Part shown: positions 17,446-25,774 of the stretch, one piece after another
Position numbering within the stretch: the first letter of the stretch is position 1
How the letters are laid out: every line of letters starts with the position of its first letter
Assembly: GCF_000251105.1 (NCBI RefSeq)
Contig: NC_017034.1
Coordinates: forward strand, 868,001-932,000
DNA from: Methanocella conradii HZ254
Lineage (GTDB): Archaea > Halobacteriota > Methanocellia > Methanocellales > Methanocellaceae
DNA length: 64,000 bases
Direction: 5' to 3'
Position numbers and translations under genes: made by a program
Notes under the pieces: generated by a model
Told to the model about the DNA's origin: nothing
Database searches by the model: none
What the model saw: the letters and a program-made list of their open reading frames with translations, nothing else

Positions 17446-18204
17446 ATGGCATACAAACCACAATTCTACCCCGGCAAAACTTCTGTGGCCCAGAACAGGA
17501 AGAAGTTCATGGACCCGTCCTATAAGATGGAGAAGATAAGGAGCCTCTCCGACGACGACGTCGTCCTGATACTAGGACACCGCACCCCGGGTTCAGCGTA
17601 CAAGACCTGCCACCCGCCCCTGAAGGAGAGCGGCGAGCCAGATGACCCGATCCGCAAGATCGTCGAGCCCATCCCAGGAGCTGCGGCAGGCGACAGGATC
17701 AGGTACATCCAGTTTACCGACTCCATGTACTTCGCCCCCATGGTACCATACCTCAGGTCATGGATGGCATGCACCAGGTACAGGGGAGTAGACCCAGGCA
17801 CCCTGTCCGGCAGGCAAATCATCGAGACCCGTGAGAGGGACCTTGAGAAGATCGCCAAGGAGACCATGGAGACCGAGATGTATGATGCGGCCAGGACTGG
17901 CTACAGAGGCTGCACCGTGCACGGCCACTCGCTCAGGCTGAACGAGAACGGCATGATGTTCGACATGCTTCAGAGGGTCGTCCTGGACAAGAATGGCAAC
18001 GTCTACGGCGTCAAGAACCAGGTTGGCGACCCGCTCGACCGCAAGATAAACCTCGGCAAGCCGATGTCCGACGAGGAGCTCAAGAAGAGGACGACCATCT
18101 ACAGGATAGATGGAGTACCCTTCAGGTCCGACGCCGAAGTGGTTGGCTGGGTCCAGAGGATCCACAACTTGAGGACAAAGTGCGGCTTCGCGCCGAAGTT
18201 GTAA
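17446..18204 (+). CDS. mcrG: Methyl-coenzyme M reductase I, gamma subunit
   Basis: 252 aa from the ATG (MAYKPQFYPGKTSVAQNR), with AGGAG 11 nt upstream. An in-frame TTG at 17437 would add three residues. The gamma subunit lines the active site with alpha and beta. Characteristic stretches are ILGHRTPGSAYKTCHPPL near 45-62, the RGVDPGTLSGRQIIE region near 112, and GYRGCTVHGHSLRL near 152, which contains F430-contacting residues. Confidence 0.97.
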   Translation: MAYKPQFYPGKTSVAQNRKKFMDPSYKMEKIRSLSDDDVVLILGHRTPGSAYKTCHPPLKESGEPDDPIRKIVEPIPGAAAGDRIRYIQFTDSMYFAPMVPYLRSWMACTRYRGVDPGTLSGRQIIETRERDLEKIAKETMETEMYDAARTGYRGCTVHGHSLRLNENGMMFDMLQRVVLDKNGNVYGVKNQVGDPLDRKINLGKPMSDEELKKRTTIYRIDGVPFRSDAEVVGWVQRIHNLRTKCGFAPKL

Positions 18205-18219
18205 GGAGAGGTGAGATAA

Positions 18220-19887
18220 ATGTCAGTTAAGGAAACCCAGAAGAGATTCATAAAGGCGATGAAGAAGAAGTTCGCCGAAGAGCCAACCTCCCAGACGACG
18301 GTCTACAAGTACGAGGGCTACACGCAGTCCAAGAGGAAAGTAGAGTTCAAGAAGGCCGGAGACGCAATCGCGAAGAAGAGGGGCATCTCAGCTTACAACC
18401 CGATGGTTCACATGGGCGGCATCCCCCTGGGCCAGAGGCAGCTAATGCCCTACGTCGTGTCCGGCACTGACGTGGTGTGCGAGGGTGATGACCTCCACTT
18501 CGTCAACAACGCTGCCATGCAGCAGTTCTGGGATGAGATAAGGAGGACCGTCATAGTCGGCCTCGACACCGCCCACGCAACGCTGGAGAAGCGCCTGGGC
18601 AAGACGGTCACCCCTGAGACCATTAGCAACTACCTGGCCGTGCTGAACCACGCCATGCCAGGCGCTGCGGTCGTCCAGGAGCACATGGTCGAGACCCACC
18701 CGGGCCTGACCGATGACTGCTACGTGAAGGTCTTTACTGGAGATGATGAGCTTGCCGACTCGATCGACAAGCAGTACGTCATCGACATCAACAAGGCCTT
18801 CCCGAAGGACCGCGCGGCCCAGCTAAAGAAGGCCATAGGCAAGTCCCTGTGGCAGGCAGTCCACATCCCGACCATCGTGGTCAGGACCTGCGATGGAGGC
18901 ACGACCTCCAGGTGGTCTGCCATGCAGATCGGCATGTCGTTCATCGACGCATACAAGATGTGCGCCGGTGAGGCAGCAGTCGCCGACCTGGCATTCGCCG
19001 CCAAGCACGCATCCCTGGTAGAGATGGCGGACATCCTGCCCGCAAGGCGTGCAAGGGGCCCGAACGAGCCCGGCGGATTAAGCTTTGGCTTCCTGGCGGA
19101 CATCGTGCAGACCGACCGCAAGTACCCGGACGACCCGGTCAAGTCCTCGCTCGAGGTAGTCGCAGCCGGCTGCATGCTGTACGACCAGATCTGGCTCGGC
19201 TCCTACATGTCCGGTGGTGTGGGCTTCACGCAGTACGCGACCGCCGCATACACCGATGACATCCTGGATGACTTCACCTACTACGGCTATGACTATGCCA
19301 AGGGCAAGTACAAGATGCCGACCAAGCCCACTATGGACATAGTCAACGACCTGGGCACTGAGGTCACCCTGTACGGCATCGAGCAGTACGAGAAGTACCC
19401 GACCACCCTCGAGGACCACTTCGGCGGCTCTCAGAGGGCTACCGTCCTGGCAGCAGCGTCGGGCGTCACTACTGCGCTGGCCACGGGCAGCTCGAACGCT
19501 GGCCTGTCGGCCTGGTACCTGTCCATGTACCTGCACAAGGAGGCATGGGGCAGGCTGGGCTTCTTCGGCTATGACCTGCAGGACCAGTGCGGTGCCACCA
19601 ACGTGTTCTCCTGCCGCTCCGACGAGGGCGCGATGTGCGAGTTGAGGGGCCCGAACTACCCGAACTACGCGATGAACGTCGGCCACCAGGGCGGCTATGC
19701 CGGCATCGCCGGTGCAGCGCACTTCGGCCGCGGCGACGCGTGGACCGCCAGCCCGCTCATCAAGGTGTGCTTCGCGGACAAGAACCTGGCCTTCGACTTC
19801 ACGGAGCCGAGGAAGGAGTTCGCCCGCGGCGCCATCCGCGAGTTCATGCCGGCCGGCGAGAGGACACTCGTCATCCCCGCCAAGTAA
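18220..19887 (+). CDS. mcrA: Methyl-coenzyme M reductase I, alpha subunit
   Basis: 555 aa catalytic subunit that releases methane from methyl-CoM and CoB using Ni-F430. Sites known to be modified in other McrA proteins are conserved here: His263 in AAKHAS (N-methyl-His), Arg276/277 in PARRARGPNEPGG (5-methyl-Arg), Gly450 before YDLQDQC (thioglycine) and Cys457 in the same motif (S-methyl-Cys). The C-terminal signature (GYAGIAGAAHFGRGDAW) is intact. It starts 15 nt after mcrG with AAGGAGAGGTGA upstream, and ends at a hairpin terminator. Confidence 0.98.
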   Translation: MSVKETQKRFIKAMKKKFAEEPTSQTTVYKYEGYTQSKRKVEFKKAGDAIAKKRGISAYNPMVHMGGIPLGQRQLMPYVVSGTDVVCEGDDLHFVNNAAMQQFWDEIRRTVIVGLDTAHATLEKRLGKTVTPETISNYLAVLNHAMPGAAVVQEHMVETHPGLTDDCYVKVFTGDDELADSIDKQYVIDINKAFPKDRAAQLKKAIGKSLWQAVHIPTIVVRTCDGGTTSRWSAMQIGMSFIDAYKMCAGEAAVADLAFAAKHASLVEMADILPARRARGPNEPGGLSFGFLADIVQTDRKYPDDPVKSSLEVVAAGCMLYDQIWLGSYMSGGVGFTQYATAAYTDDILDDFTYYGYDYAKGKYKMPTKPTMDIVNDLGTEVTLYGIEQYEKYPTTLEDHFGGSQRATVLAAASGVTTALATGSSNAGLSAWYLSMYLHKEAWGRLGFFGYDLQDQCGATNVFSCRSDEGAMCELRGPNYPNYAMNVGHQGGYAGIAGAAHFGRGDAWTASPLIKVCFADKNLAFDFTEPRKEFARGAIREFMPAGERTLVIPAK

Positions 19888-19897
19888 ACCACGATCG

Positions 19898-19931
19898 AAT
19901 TGGGGTTTTTGGCCCCAATTTCCTTTTTTTA
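19898..19931 (+). terminator. mcr operon terminator
   Basis: An 8-bp hairpin (aattgggg 19898-19905, ccccaatt 19913-19920, 7-nt loop) is followed by a T-rich run (tccttttttt), 11 nt after the mcrA stop. Confidence 0.8.
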
Positions 19932-19985
19932 TTAACTACAGAACACACACAGGCTTTTTTATAAACCACAGAGCACACTGAGTAA

Positions 19986-20530
19986 ATTGAACCGCAGAGT
20001 AGATTGAACCCCAGAGAGAATATTCTCCACAGAGGTTCACAAAGCACACAGAGAGAATATTCACCACAAAGGTTCACAAAGGACACCGAGAGAATATTCA
20101 CCACAAAGGTTCACAAAGGACACCGAGAGAATATTCACCACAGCGGTTCCCAAAGGACACCGAGGATTTTTATTACTCAAGGGGGCTTCGCCCCCTGAGA
20201 GACCCGCTTTCTATCTATTATAAATGAAATTCTTTTTTATTTATTGTGTGTCTTCCATTTATCTTCCGTTTATTATACTAAATAATGGTATATCAAATGA
20301 TTGAGCTGTTAAAGGGGGTCTCCGAGGGGGGCGCCCAGCCCCCCTTTAGGCAACAAAAATCCTCTGTGTCCTTTGTGAACCTCTGTGGTGAATATTAACT
20401 AAATCCTCTGTGTCCTTTGTGAACCTCTGTGGTGAATATTCTCTCTGGGGTTCAATCTACTCTGCGGTTCAATTTTTTCTCTGTGCCTACTGTGGTTATT
20501 TTCCACTCTATGACCTCTGTGGTGAAACAA
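19986..20530. repeat. Nested palindromic element with 37-bp tandem repeats
   Basis: Left arm (19986-20172): the motif gagagaatattc starts at 20014, 20051, 20088 and 20125, an exact 37-bp period. Each unit holds caccacaaaggttcacaaag-type sequence, and there are no spacers between units. Right arm (20347-20530): the same sequence in reverse complement (cctctgtgtcctttgtgaac) at 20361 and 20405. Between the arms, inverted GC-rich blocks (20177-20210 and 20315-20350) resemble the arms of the 9411-9675 element. The whole is about 550 bp of imperfect palindrome with no gene, lying between the mcr terminator and the DUF134 promoter. Confidence 0.8.
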
Positions 20531-20539
20531 AAGATAGTT

Positions 20540-20564
20540 ATTTATAGCACGTCGCATATGAGTA
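20540..20564 (+). promoter_or_regulatory. TATA box plus putative operator of the DUF134/NifX cluster (copy 1)
   Basis: The TATA element atttata (20540-20546) is followed after 4 nt by gtcgcatatgagta (20551-20564). The same 14 nt at the same distance from an identical TATA element occur at 24811-24835, before the second NifX-like gene. The core contains the palindrome CATATG. Predicted transcription start is near 20567-20570, so the DUF134 mRNA may be leaderless. Confidence 0.65.
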
Positions 20565-20569
20565 ATTTG

Positions 20570-21061
20570 ATGGTCAACAAAGTGAAGAGGCGGGTATCGT
20601 GCCTGCCAAAGGCCACCTATTATAAGCCGAGGGAAATCCCCCTGTGCGAACTCGAGATCATAAGATTATCAATAGAAGAACTTGAGGCAATACGCCTATG
20701 CGACCTCCTCCATGCCGAACAGGATGAAGCCGCTGACATGATGGGCGTCTCGCGAAAGACCTTCTGGAACGACCTACAGAGGGCCAGGCAAAAGGTCGCG
20801 GACGCCCTCGTCAACGGCAAGGCCATCGAGATATCGGGCGGGGAATACGTAAACAGCGGCGAATGCGAGGTCGAGTTCTTCTGCAGGGACTGCGGTAACG
20901 CGTGGGTGTCTCCATGCAATGCGGGTCGCCCTGGAGCATGCCCATCGTGCTCATCTAAGAACATATACAGGAAAGGCGGCGACGGCAGAGGGAAAAGGCT
21001 AACCGATGAAGGGTATCGCTGCCCAAAATTCAAGGAAGGACCTAAAAATGAAATCGAATAA
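20570..21061 (+). CDS. DUF134 family helix-turn-helix protein with zinc-ribbon tail
   Basis: 163 aa from ATG 20570 (MVNKVKRRVSCLPKAT). Two upstream in-frame codons exist, including ATG 20558 inside the shared motif, but the promoter geometry favours 20570. Residues ~20-95 are the DUF134 sigma-70-region-4-like HTH: LSIEELEAIRLCDLLHAEQDEA then MMGVSRKTFWNDLQRARQKVADALVNGKAI. The C-terminal tail adds a Cys-rich zinc ribbon (FFCRDCGNAW...CPSCSSKNIY). It opens the cluster and is a likely autoregulator of it. Its stop overlaps the start of the next gene. Confidence 0.85.
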   Translation: MVNKVKRRVSCLPKATYYKPREIPLCELEIIRLSIEELEAIRLCDLLHAEQDEAADMMGVSRKTFWNDLQRARQKVADALVNGKAIEISGGEYVNSGECEVEFFCRDCGNAWVSPCNAGRPGACPSCSSKNIYRKGGDGRGKRLTDEGYRCPKFKEGPKNEIE

Positions 21062-21437
21062 CACTACGAGGATTGCAATACCATCGATGACCGATGAAGG
21101 CATTGGAGCGGACGTTTGCGCGCACTTCGGATCGTGTGAATATTTTACGATTGCGGAGGTCTCGAATGGCGAAATAAGAAATGTCAGCGTATTAAGCAAT
21201 GTCTCGCCCGATGGCGAGCACAGTTGTGCCGCCCCCGCTGAACTGCTCGAAAAAAGCGGAGTGAACGTGGTACTGGTCTCGGGCATCGGGGGCAGGCCGC
21301 TGCTTTCCATCGTCGGAAAGGGCATACGTGTATTCGGAGGGGCGTTTGGCCGCGTATCGGACGCACTCGAGGACTACTTGGCCGGGGCACTTGAGGAGCT
21401 ATCCGACCGGGGCACATGTGATTGCTCTCATCATTAG
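21048..21437 (+). CDS. NifX/NifB-like dinitrogenase-cofactor-binding family protein (1)
   Basis: 129 aa from ATG 21048, preceded by AAGGAAGG. The fold is a ribonuclease-H-like alpha/beta domain of the NifX/NafY/NifB-C family, also typified by MTH1175. Visible signs are IAIPSMTDEGIGADVCAHFGSCEYFTI, with the DxxVxxHFG motif, and VVLVSGIGGRPLLSIVGKGI. The C terminus ends in a possible metal-binding tail (CDCSHH). Such proteins carry iron-sulfur or molybdenum-iron cofactors. It overlaps the DUF134 gene by 14 nt. Confidence 0.82.
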   Translation: MKSNNTTRIAIPSMTDEGIGADVCAHFGSCEYFTIAEVSNGEIRNVSVLSNVSPDGEHSCAAPAELLEKSGVNVVLVSGIGGRPLLSIVGKGIRVFGGAFGRVSDALEDYLAGALEELSDRGTCDCSHH

Positions 21438-21454
21438 AGGGTGGTGTAAGGCAA

Positions 21455-22318
21455 ATGAGCAGCGCTACAAAAAGCTCGGCGTGCGAAAGCTGCGCCAATA
21501 GGACGGACGCGTGTAAGCCCGAGACGTGTGGCCACGCGGAGAAGAACGAGCAGGAAATGCGTATTAAGGCTAACATGGGGAGGATTAAGAATCGAATAGC
21601 CATAGTGAGCGGCAAGGGCGGGGTCGGCAAGAGCACGGTGACTGCGGGCATCGCCATTGAGCTTGCCAGGAATGGCTTTAAGGTTGGGGTATTGGACGCC
21701 GACGTGAGCGGCCCCAACATGCCACACCTGCTCGGCGTTGAGAATAAGAGGATGGAGGCAGACGAGAACAGCTTCCTGCCGGTAGAGGCGGCCCATGGCA
21801 TCAAGGTCGTCTCCGTTGAGTTCCTCATATCGTCAAGCGACTCGCTGGTCATCTGGAGAGGCCCGCTGCGCAGTTCCCTGATTAATCAGTTTTTGGCCGA
21901 TGTGGCGTGGGGCGACCTGGACTTTCTGCTGGTGGACTTGCCGCCTGGCACGGGAGACGAGCCGCTCAGCATAATGCAGACCTTACCGCTCACCGGGCTG
22001 ATAGTCGTGAGCACCCCGTCGAACCTCTCCATACTCGACGTGAGCAAGATAGTCAACATGGCGAAGATGCTGAACACGAGGATCATTGGAGTCGTTGAGA
22101 ACATGGCCTACTATGAGTGCCCAACGTGTGGAGAAAAGGTGTACCCGTTCGGCGAGGACACGGTTAAGCGCCTGTGCGAGAGGTATGGGCTTACCCTGCT
22201 TGGCAGCATACCCATCGACCCGGCCAACAGGGGCACCGATATAATGGTCAGCAGCGAGGGCTCTCTGAGCAAAGGCACGGGCGATATCGCCCATAAGCTC
22301 ATATGTATGCTGGGGTGA
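21455..22318 (+). CDS. Mrp/NBP35-type Fe-S carrier ATPase
   Basis: 287 aa, ATG after GGTGGTG. The N terminus has a Cys motif (CESCANRTDACKPETC, residues ~9-24) like NBP35. The deviant Walker A SGKGGVGKST follows near residue 50, then GVLDADVSGPNMPHLLG and DLPPGTGDEP. The C-terminal CXXC (YYECPTCGEKVYPFG) near 220 bridges an Fe-S cluster between dimer subunits. It is an Fe-S cluster scaffold or carrier. It sits between a NifX-like gene and the component-A2 homologue. Confidence 0.93.
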   Translation: MSSATKSSACESCANRTDACKPETCGHAEKNEQEMRIKANMGRIKNRIAIVSGKGGVGKSTVTAGIAIELARNGFKVGVLDADVSGPNMPHLLGVENKRMEADENSFLPVEAAHGIKVVSVEFLISSSDSLVIWRGPLRSSLINQFLADVAWGDLDFLLVDLPPGTGDEPLSIMQTLPLTGLIVVSTPSNLSILDVSKIVNMAKMLNTRIIGVVENMAYYECPTCGEKVYPFGEDTVKRLCERYGLTLLGSIPIDPANRGTDIMVSSEGSLSKGTGDIAHKLICMLG

Positions 22319-22323
22319 AAGAC

Positions 22324-23907
22324 ATGGCCGTTTTGGTGGAGGTCAAGGATTTATCCGTAACCTATGATGGGGAGAAGGTGCTCGATAACGTCAGCCTGAA
22401 CGTTGAAGAGGGCGAGACGATAGGCATAATCGGGAGAAGCGGCTCCGGGAAGACGGTGCTCCTGAACGTGCTGAGGGGCCTGGACGATGACATACCGGCC
22501 AGCGGCCAGGTCATCTACCATGTGGCCATGTGCGAGAGGTGCGGCAGGATAGAGCCGCCAGGAAAGGCGGGCGGCACCTGCCCCAGGTGTGGCGGCCGCA
22601 CGTCACTCTTCTCGCATGATATCCTGAACGGCGCAGACCCTGACGTAAAAAGGAGCATCTCTCGCAGGGTCGCCATCATGCTTCAGCGGACCTTCGGCAT
22701 CTACGGCGACGATAGCGTCATCGAGAACGTGCTCAAGGCCCTCGGCGACGCCGGATACGATGGAGACCGCATTAATCGTGCCGCAGACCTGCTCGACCAG
22801 GTCAAGCTCTCGCATCGCATGATGCACATCGCGAGGGACCTGTCCGGCGGCGAGAAGCAGCGTGTCGTCCTGGCACGGCAGCTCGCACGCGAGCCGATGC
22901 TTCTTCTAGCAGACGAGCCGACTGGCACGCTTGACCCTAAGACGGCGGGCGTCGTCCACCAGAACATAAAGAAGCTGTCAAAAGACCTCGGCATTACAGT
23001 GCTCATCACCTCCCACTTCCCTGAAGTCATCGAAGAGATGGCCACAAGGGCGCTTTTATTAGAAAATGGCAGGATAAAGATGCTTGGCGCTCCCGGAGAC
23101 GTCATAAGGGCTTTTACAGGCGGGGTCGAGGCCGTAGAAAGGAGAGAAGCCCCTGTCGGGGAGAGCATCATAAAGGTGGATAGCCTGTTCATGAAGTATT
23201 TCTCGGTTGATAGGGGCGTCATCAACGCCGTCAACGGCGTCAGCTTCGAGGTAAAGGAGGGCGAGATATTTGGCATAATAGGAAGAAGCGGCGCTGGAAA
23301 GACGTCGCTGACTAACATCCTCACGGGCAACCTTGAGCCCACTGGTGGCGTGGTCGAGGTCAGGATTGGCGAAGACTGGATAAACATGTGCGAGCCCGGC
23401 TACTATGCCCGTGGAAGGGCTAAGCCCTACATCGGCCTGCTCCACCAGGAATATGACCTTTACCCTCACCGTACCGTGATCGAGAACATGACCGAGTCAA
23501 TAGGGCTGGAGTTCCCGGCGGAGCTTGCCGAGAAGAAAGCCATCTTATCTCTACAGGTAGCGGGCTTTGACGAGAAGAGAAGCAAGGATATCATGGATAA
23601 GTATCCTGGCGAGCTCTCTGAAGGGGAGAGGCATCGTGTGGCGCTTGCGCAGGTTCTCATAAAGGAGCCGCACGTCATCGTGCTCGATGAGCCAACTGGG
23701 ACGATGGACCCTATCACTAAGAGGTACGTGGTCAACTCCATACTCTCGGCCAGAGAGGACATTGGCGAGACCTTTATCATCGTCTCCCATGACATGGACT
23801 TCGTGAGGATGGTCTGCGATAGGGTTGCCTATATGAAGGGGGGCAAGATAATATCTATTGGCAAGCCTGAGGAGGTATTGCCTCTCATCACAGAGGCCAT
23901 GATATGA
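22324..23907 (+). CDS. atwA: Methyl-coenzyme M reductase activation component A2 homologue (dual ABC ATPase)
   Basis: 527 aa from ATG 22324 (GGTGA upstream). It has two ABC ATPase domains in one chain and no membrane segment. Domain 1 has Walker A GRSGSGKTV (~38) and signature LSGGEKQR (~175); domain 2 has GRSGAGKTS (~320) and LSEGERHR (~433). Domain 1 carries an inserted zinc-ribbon-like loop (CERCGRIEPPGKAGGTCPRC, near 70-90). This matches component A2 (AtwA), which binds ATP and activates MCR with the A3a complex. AtwA genes are often elsewhere from mcr; here it lies 2.4 kb after mcrA, inside the NifX/Mrp cluster. The family call is by pattern recognition. Confidence 0.85.
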   Translation: MAVLVEVKDLSVTYDGEKVLDNVSLNVEEGETIGIIGRSGSGKTVLLNVLRGLDDDIPASGQVIYHVAMCERCGRIEPPGKAGGTCPRCGGRTSLFSHDILNGADPDVKRSISRRVAIMLQRTFGIYGDDSVIENVLKALGDAGYDGDRINRAADLLDQVKLSHRMMHIARDLSGGEKQRVVLARQLAREPMLLLADEPTGTLDPKTAGVVHQNIKKLSKDLGITVLITSHFPEVIEEMATRALLLENGRIKMLGAPGDVIRAFTGGVEAVERREAPVGESIIKVDSLFMKYFSVDRGVINAVNGVSFEVKEGEIFGIIGRSGAGKTSLTNILTGNLEPTGGVVEVRIGEDWINMCEPGYYARGRAKPYIGLLHQEYDLYPHRTVIENMTESIGLEFPAELAEKKAILSLQVAGFDEKRSKDIMDKYPGELSEGERHRVALAQVLIKEPHVIVLDEPTGTMDPITKRYVVNSILSAREDIGETFIIVSHDMDFVRMVCDRVAYMKGGKIISIGKPEEVLPLITEAMI

Positions 23908-24800
23908 TGGAGATCAGGGCTTTGGCATATAAAGACGGCCATGTTGAGTCATTCGATGGCACAGAGCTATATTACCGTGAGTGGGCCCCCGCTGGCGTAG
24001 ACGTCAACGCCGTCGTTTTATTTATCCACGGCGTCGGGCTCCACAGCGGCGCTTCTCCATACGGCGAAAAAATCCTGATCAAGCAACTTTTAGACAAAGG
24101 CACTGCTTTTTATTCAATTGACCTGAGGGGGCATGGCAAATCCGGGGGTAGCGTGGAAGGCATATCCGGGCATACGCTCATACAGGACGTCGATTGCCAC
24201 GTTAAGAATATAAAAAAATTGCATAAGAATGCGAAGATATTTTTATATGGCCATGACTTTGGCGGCATGCTCTCGCTCTATTATGCCTCCATGTTCAGGC
24301 AAAACATGAGAGGCGTCATCGTATCTGGATATTCGAAGCGGGTCAAGGAGGGCGTGAGGAGGATATGGAAGCCGAATGCCTTTATAGCCTTAAGGGATTG
24401 GCTTTTTGAATGGCTCTACAACAGGCCGAAAAAGTTCGAGTTTCTATCTCCTTCTGGCTATGTGCAGCTTTGCGATAAGCATGGGATGCCTGTAGATGAG
24501 GGAATTTTAAAGTCCCTCGAGCAATCAGGCGGCCCTGAAAAGAGCATGAAGTATAGCAAAGAGTTCTTCTCCGCTTGCGGCGCTGGCCTGGAGGACAGGA
24601 TTGCCAAGAATACAAGGGCTCCCACGCTAATGGTCTTCTCTCGAAAGGACCCATTTTTTGACGTCAGGGGGGCGTATGAGATTCTTTTAAGCATCTCTTT
24701 TTTTGATAAAGAGCTGATACAGGTGGACGCGACGGGCCATTACGACGTAATCGAGGCCTGCAAGGAATCAATTGGCAAGTGGCTGCTAGCCAGGGCATGA
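23904..24800 (+). CDS. Alpha/beta hydrolase (lysophospholipase-like)
   Basis: 298 aa, ATGA overlap with atwA. It opens like monoglyceride lipases (SFDGTELYYREWAP) with the oxyanion-hole LFIHGVGLHSGASPYGE at ~40-56 and LRGHGKSGGS near 75. The usual nucleophile elbow GxSxG is replaced by YGHDFGGM (~112-119), so Asp stands where Ser is expected. A catalytic His is visible in DATGHYDVIE near 280. The Asp nucleophile resembles haloalkane dehalogenase or epoxide hydrolase chemistry. The substrate is unknown. It is the last gene of the first transcription unit. Confidence 0.8.
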   Translation: MMEIRALAYKDGHVESFDGTELYYREWAPAGVDVNAVVLFIHGVGLHSGASPYGEKILIKQLLDKGTAFYSIDLRGHGKSGGSVEGISGHTLIQDVDCHVKNIKKLHKNAKIFLYGHDFGGMLSLYYASMFRQNMRGVIVSGYSKRVKEGVRRIWKPNAFIALRDWLFEWLYNRPKKFEFLSPSGYVQLCDKHGMPVDEGILKSLEQSGGPEKSMKYSKEFFSACGAGLEDRIAKNTRAPTLMVFSRKDPFFDVRGAYEILLSISFFDKELIQVDATGHYDVIEACKESIGKWLLARA

Positions 24801-24810
24801 GTCGTAAACT

Positions 24811-24835
24811 ATTTATATTTTGTCGCATATGAGTA
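24811..24835 (+). promoter_or_regulatory. TATA box plus putative operator (copy 2)
   Basis: The TATA element atttata (24811-24817), 4 nt, then gtcgcatatgagta (24822-24835): an exact match in sequence and spacing to 20540-20564. It lies in the 63-nt gap before the second NifX-like gene and predicts a start near 24838, giving a leader of about 25 nt. Confidence 0.65.
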
Positions 24836-24863
24836 TTATTTGTAGATTTTGGGGCGTTATACC

Positions 24864-25202
24864 ATGATATGCGTTACGGCAACCTCTGATGATCTAGACT
24901 GTAAAGTGGATGAGCGTTTCGGGCGATGCAAGTTCTTCATCCTCGTCGACCCTTCTACCATGAAGTTTAAAGCAGTGCCCAACGTGGCCGCGGACGCTTC
25001 AGGCGGCGCAGGGATCAAGGCCGCCAACGCGGTGCTAAAATACGCGCCCGCTGCGATCATAACGGGGTTGATCGGGGATAATGCCCTTAACGTCCTGAAA
25101 GCATCCAGCGTCAAGGTATACTCATGTGAAGACGTGAGCGTCAGAGAAGCCGTAGAGATGTATAATGCTGGAAAGCTGAGCCGCATTGACGCTCCAGAAT
25201 AA
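24864..25202 (+). CDS. NifX-like cofactor-binding family protein (2)
   Basis: 112 aa from ATG 24864 (MICVTATSDDL). Same fold as the other two copies, with VDERFGRCKFFILVD (the DxRFGRC cofactor-binding motif) near residues 17-31 and AAIITGLIGDNALNVL near 68. It heads the second transcription unit behind the shared operator motif. The downstream gene begins 12 nt later with a strong GGAGGAG site. Confidence 0.82.
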   Translation: MICVTATSDDLDCKVDERFGRCKFFILVDPSTMKFKAVPNVAADASGGAGIKAANAVLKYAPAAIITGLIGDNALNVLKASSVKVYSCEDVSVREAVEMYNAGKLSRIDAPE

Positions 25203-25214
25203 GGAGGAGACGAT

Positions 25215-25574
25215 ATGCCTGGATTAGATGGAACCGGGCCGCTAGGAATGGGCCCGATGACGGGACGCGGAATGGGATATTGCACGGGATACGTGCCCGC
25301 GCAAGGACGATGGCTCTTCGGCAGGGGCGCAGGAAGAGGCTTTTTCTGCGGGCGTGGCCGGGGACGCGGCTGGCGTAACATGTACTATGCCACAGGCTTG
25401 ACCGGGTGGCAGCGAGCAGCCGCTTACTGGCCTGGCGTTTACTGGCCGGCCGTAGAGCCCACGAGAGAACAGGAGCTCGAGGCGCTAAAGAGGCAGAGCG
25501 AGTTCTTCGAGAGGTCTCTCGAGGAAGTCAGGAAGCGCATAGAGGAGCTTGAATCGAAGCCTCAGAAGGAGTGA
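25215..25574 (+). CDS. DUF5320-like Gly/Arg-rich small protein
   Basis: 119 aa. The N-terminal half is very rich in Gly and Arg: MPGLDGTGPLGMGPMTGRG, then GRGAGRGFFCGRGRGRGWR, with two Cys. The C-terminal third is a charged helix likely to form a coiled coil (SEFFERSLEEVRKRIEELES). DUF5320-type proteins commonly sit beside NifX-like and MinD-ferredoxin genes in anaerobes; no function is known. RNA or metal binding is only a guess from composition. Confidence 0.7.
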   Translation: MPGLDGTGPLGMGPMTGRGMGYCTGYVPAQGRWLFGRGAGRGFFCGRGRGRGWRNMYYATGLTGWQRAAAYWPGVYWPAVEPTREQELEALKRQSEFFERSLEEVRKRIEELESKPQKE

Positions 25575-25580
25575 TCTGGA

Positions 25581-25766
25581 ATGCCGGGAAGAGACGGTAC
25601 AGGCCCCGAGGGTAAAGGCCCTCGGGGAAGAAGGCTGGGGCCATGCAGGGATATAAATACCCTCACCCCTGCTGAAAGGAAGAGTGAGGAAAGCCCTATC
25701 TATGGCGTCGGCCGCGGCGGAAAGCCGCGTGGATGCGGCATGGGGCGCCTCGGGGGCAGGCGCTAG
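25581..25766 (+). CDS. Second small MPGxDGTGP-type protein
   Basis: 61 aa, with the same opening as its neighbour (MPGRDGTGPEGKGPRGRR) and a Gly/Arg-rich tail (GRGGKPRGCGMGRLGGRR) holding one of its two Cys. It lacks the coiled-coil half. It starts 7 nt after the previous stop and ends just before the MinD-type gene. Probably a short paralogue of the DUF5320-like protein. Confidence 0.65.
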   Translation: MPGRDGTGPEGKGPRGRRLGPCRDINTLTPAERKSEESPIYGVGRGGKPRGCGMGRLGGRR

Positions 25767-25774
25767 GCGGGAGC

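Noticed and set aside
20014..20161. CRISPR array
   Set aside because: The 37-bp units are directly adjacent without unique spacers, and no cas genes are in the window.
20004..20198. 64-codon open frame in the repeat region
   Set aside because: It is produced by translation of the tandem repeats and has no start signals.
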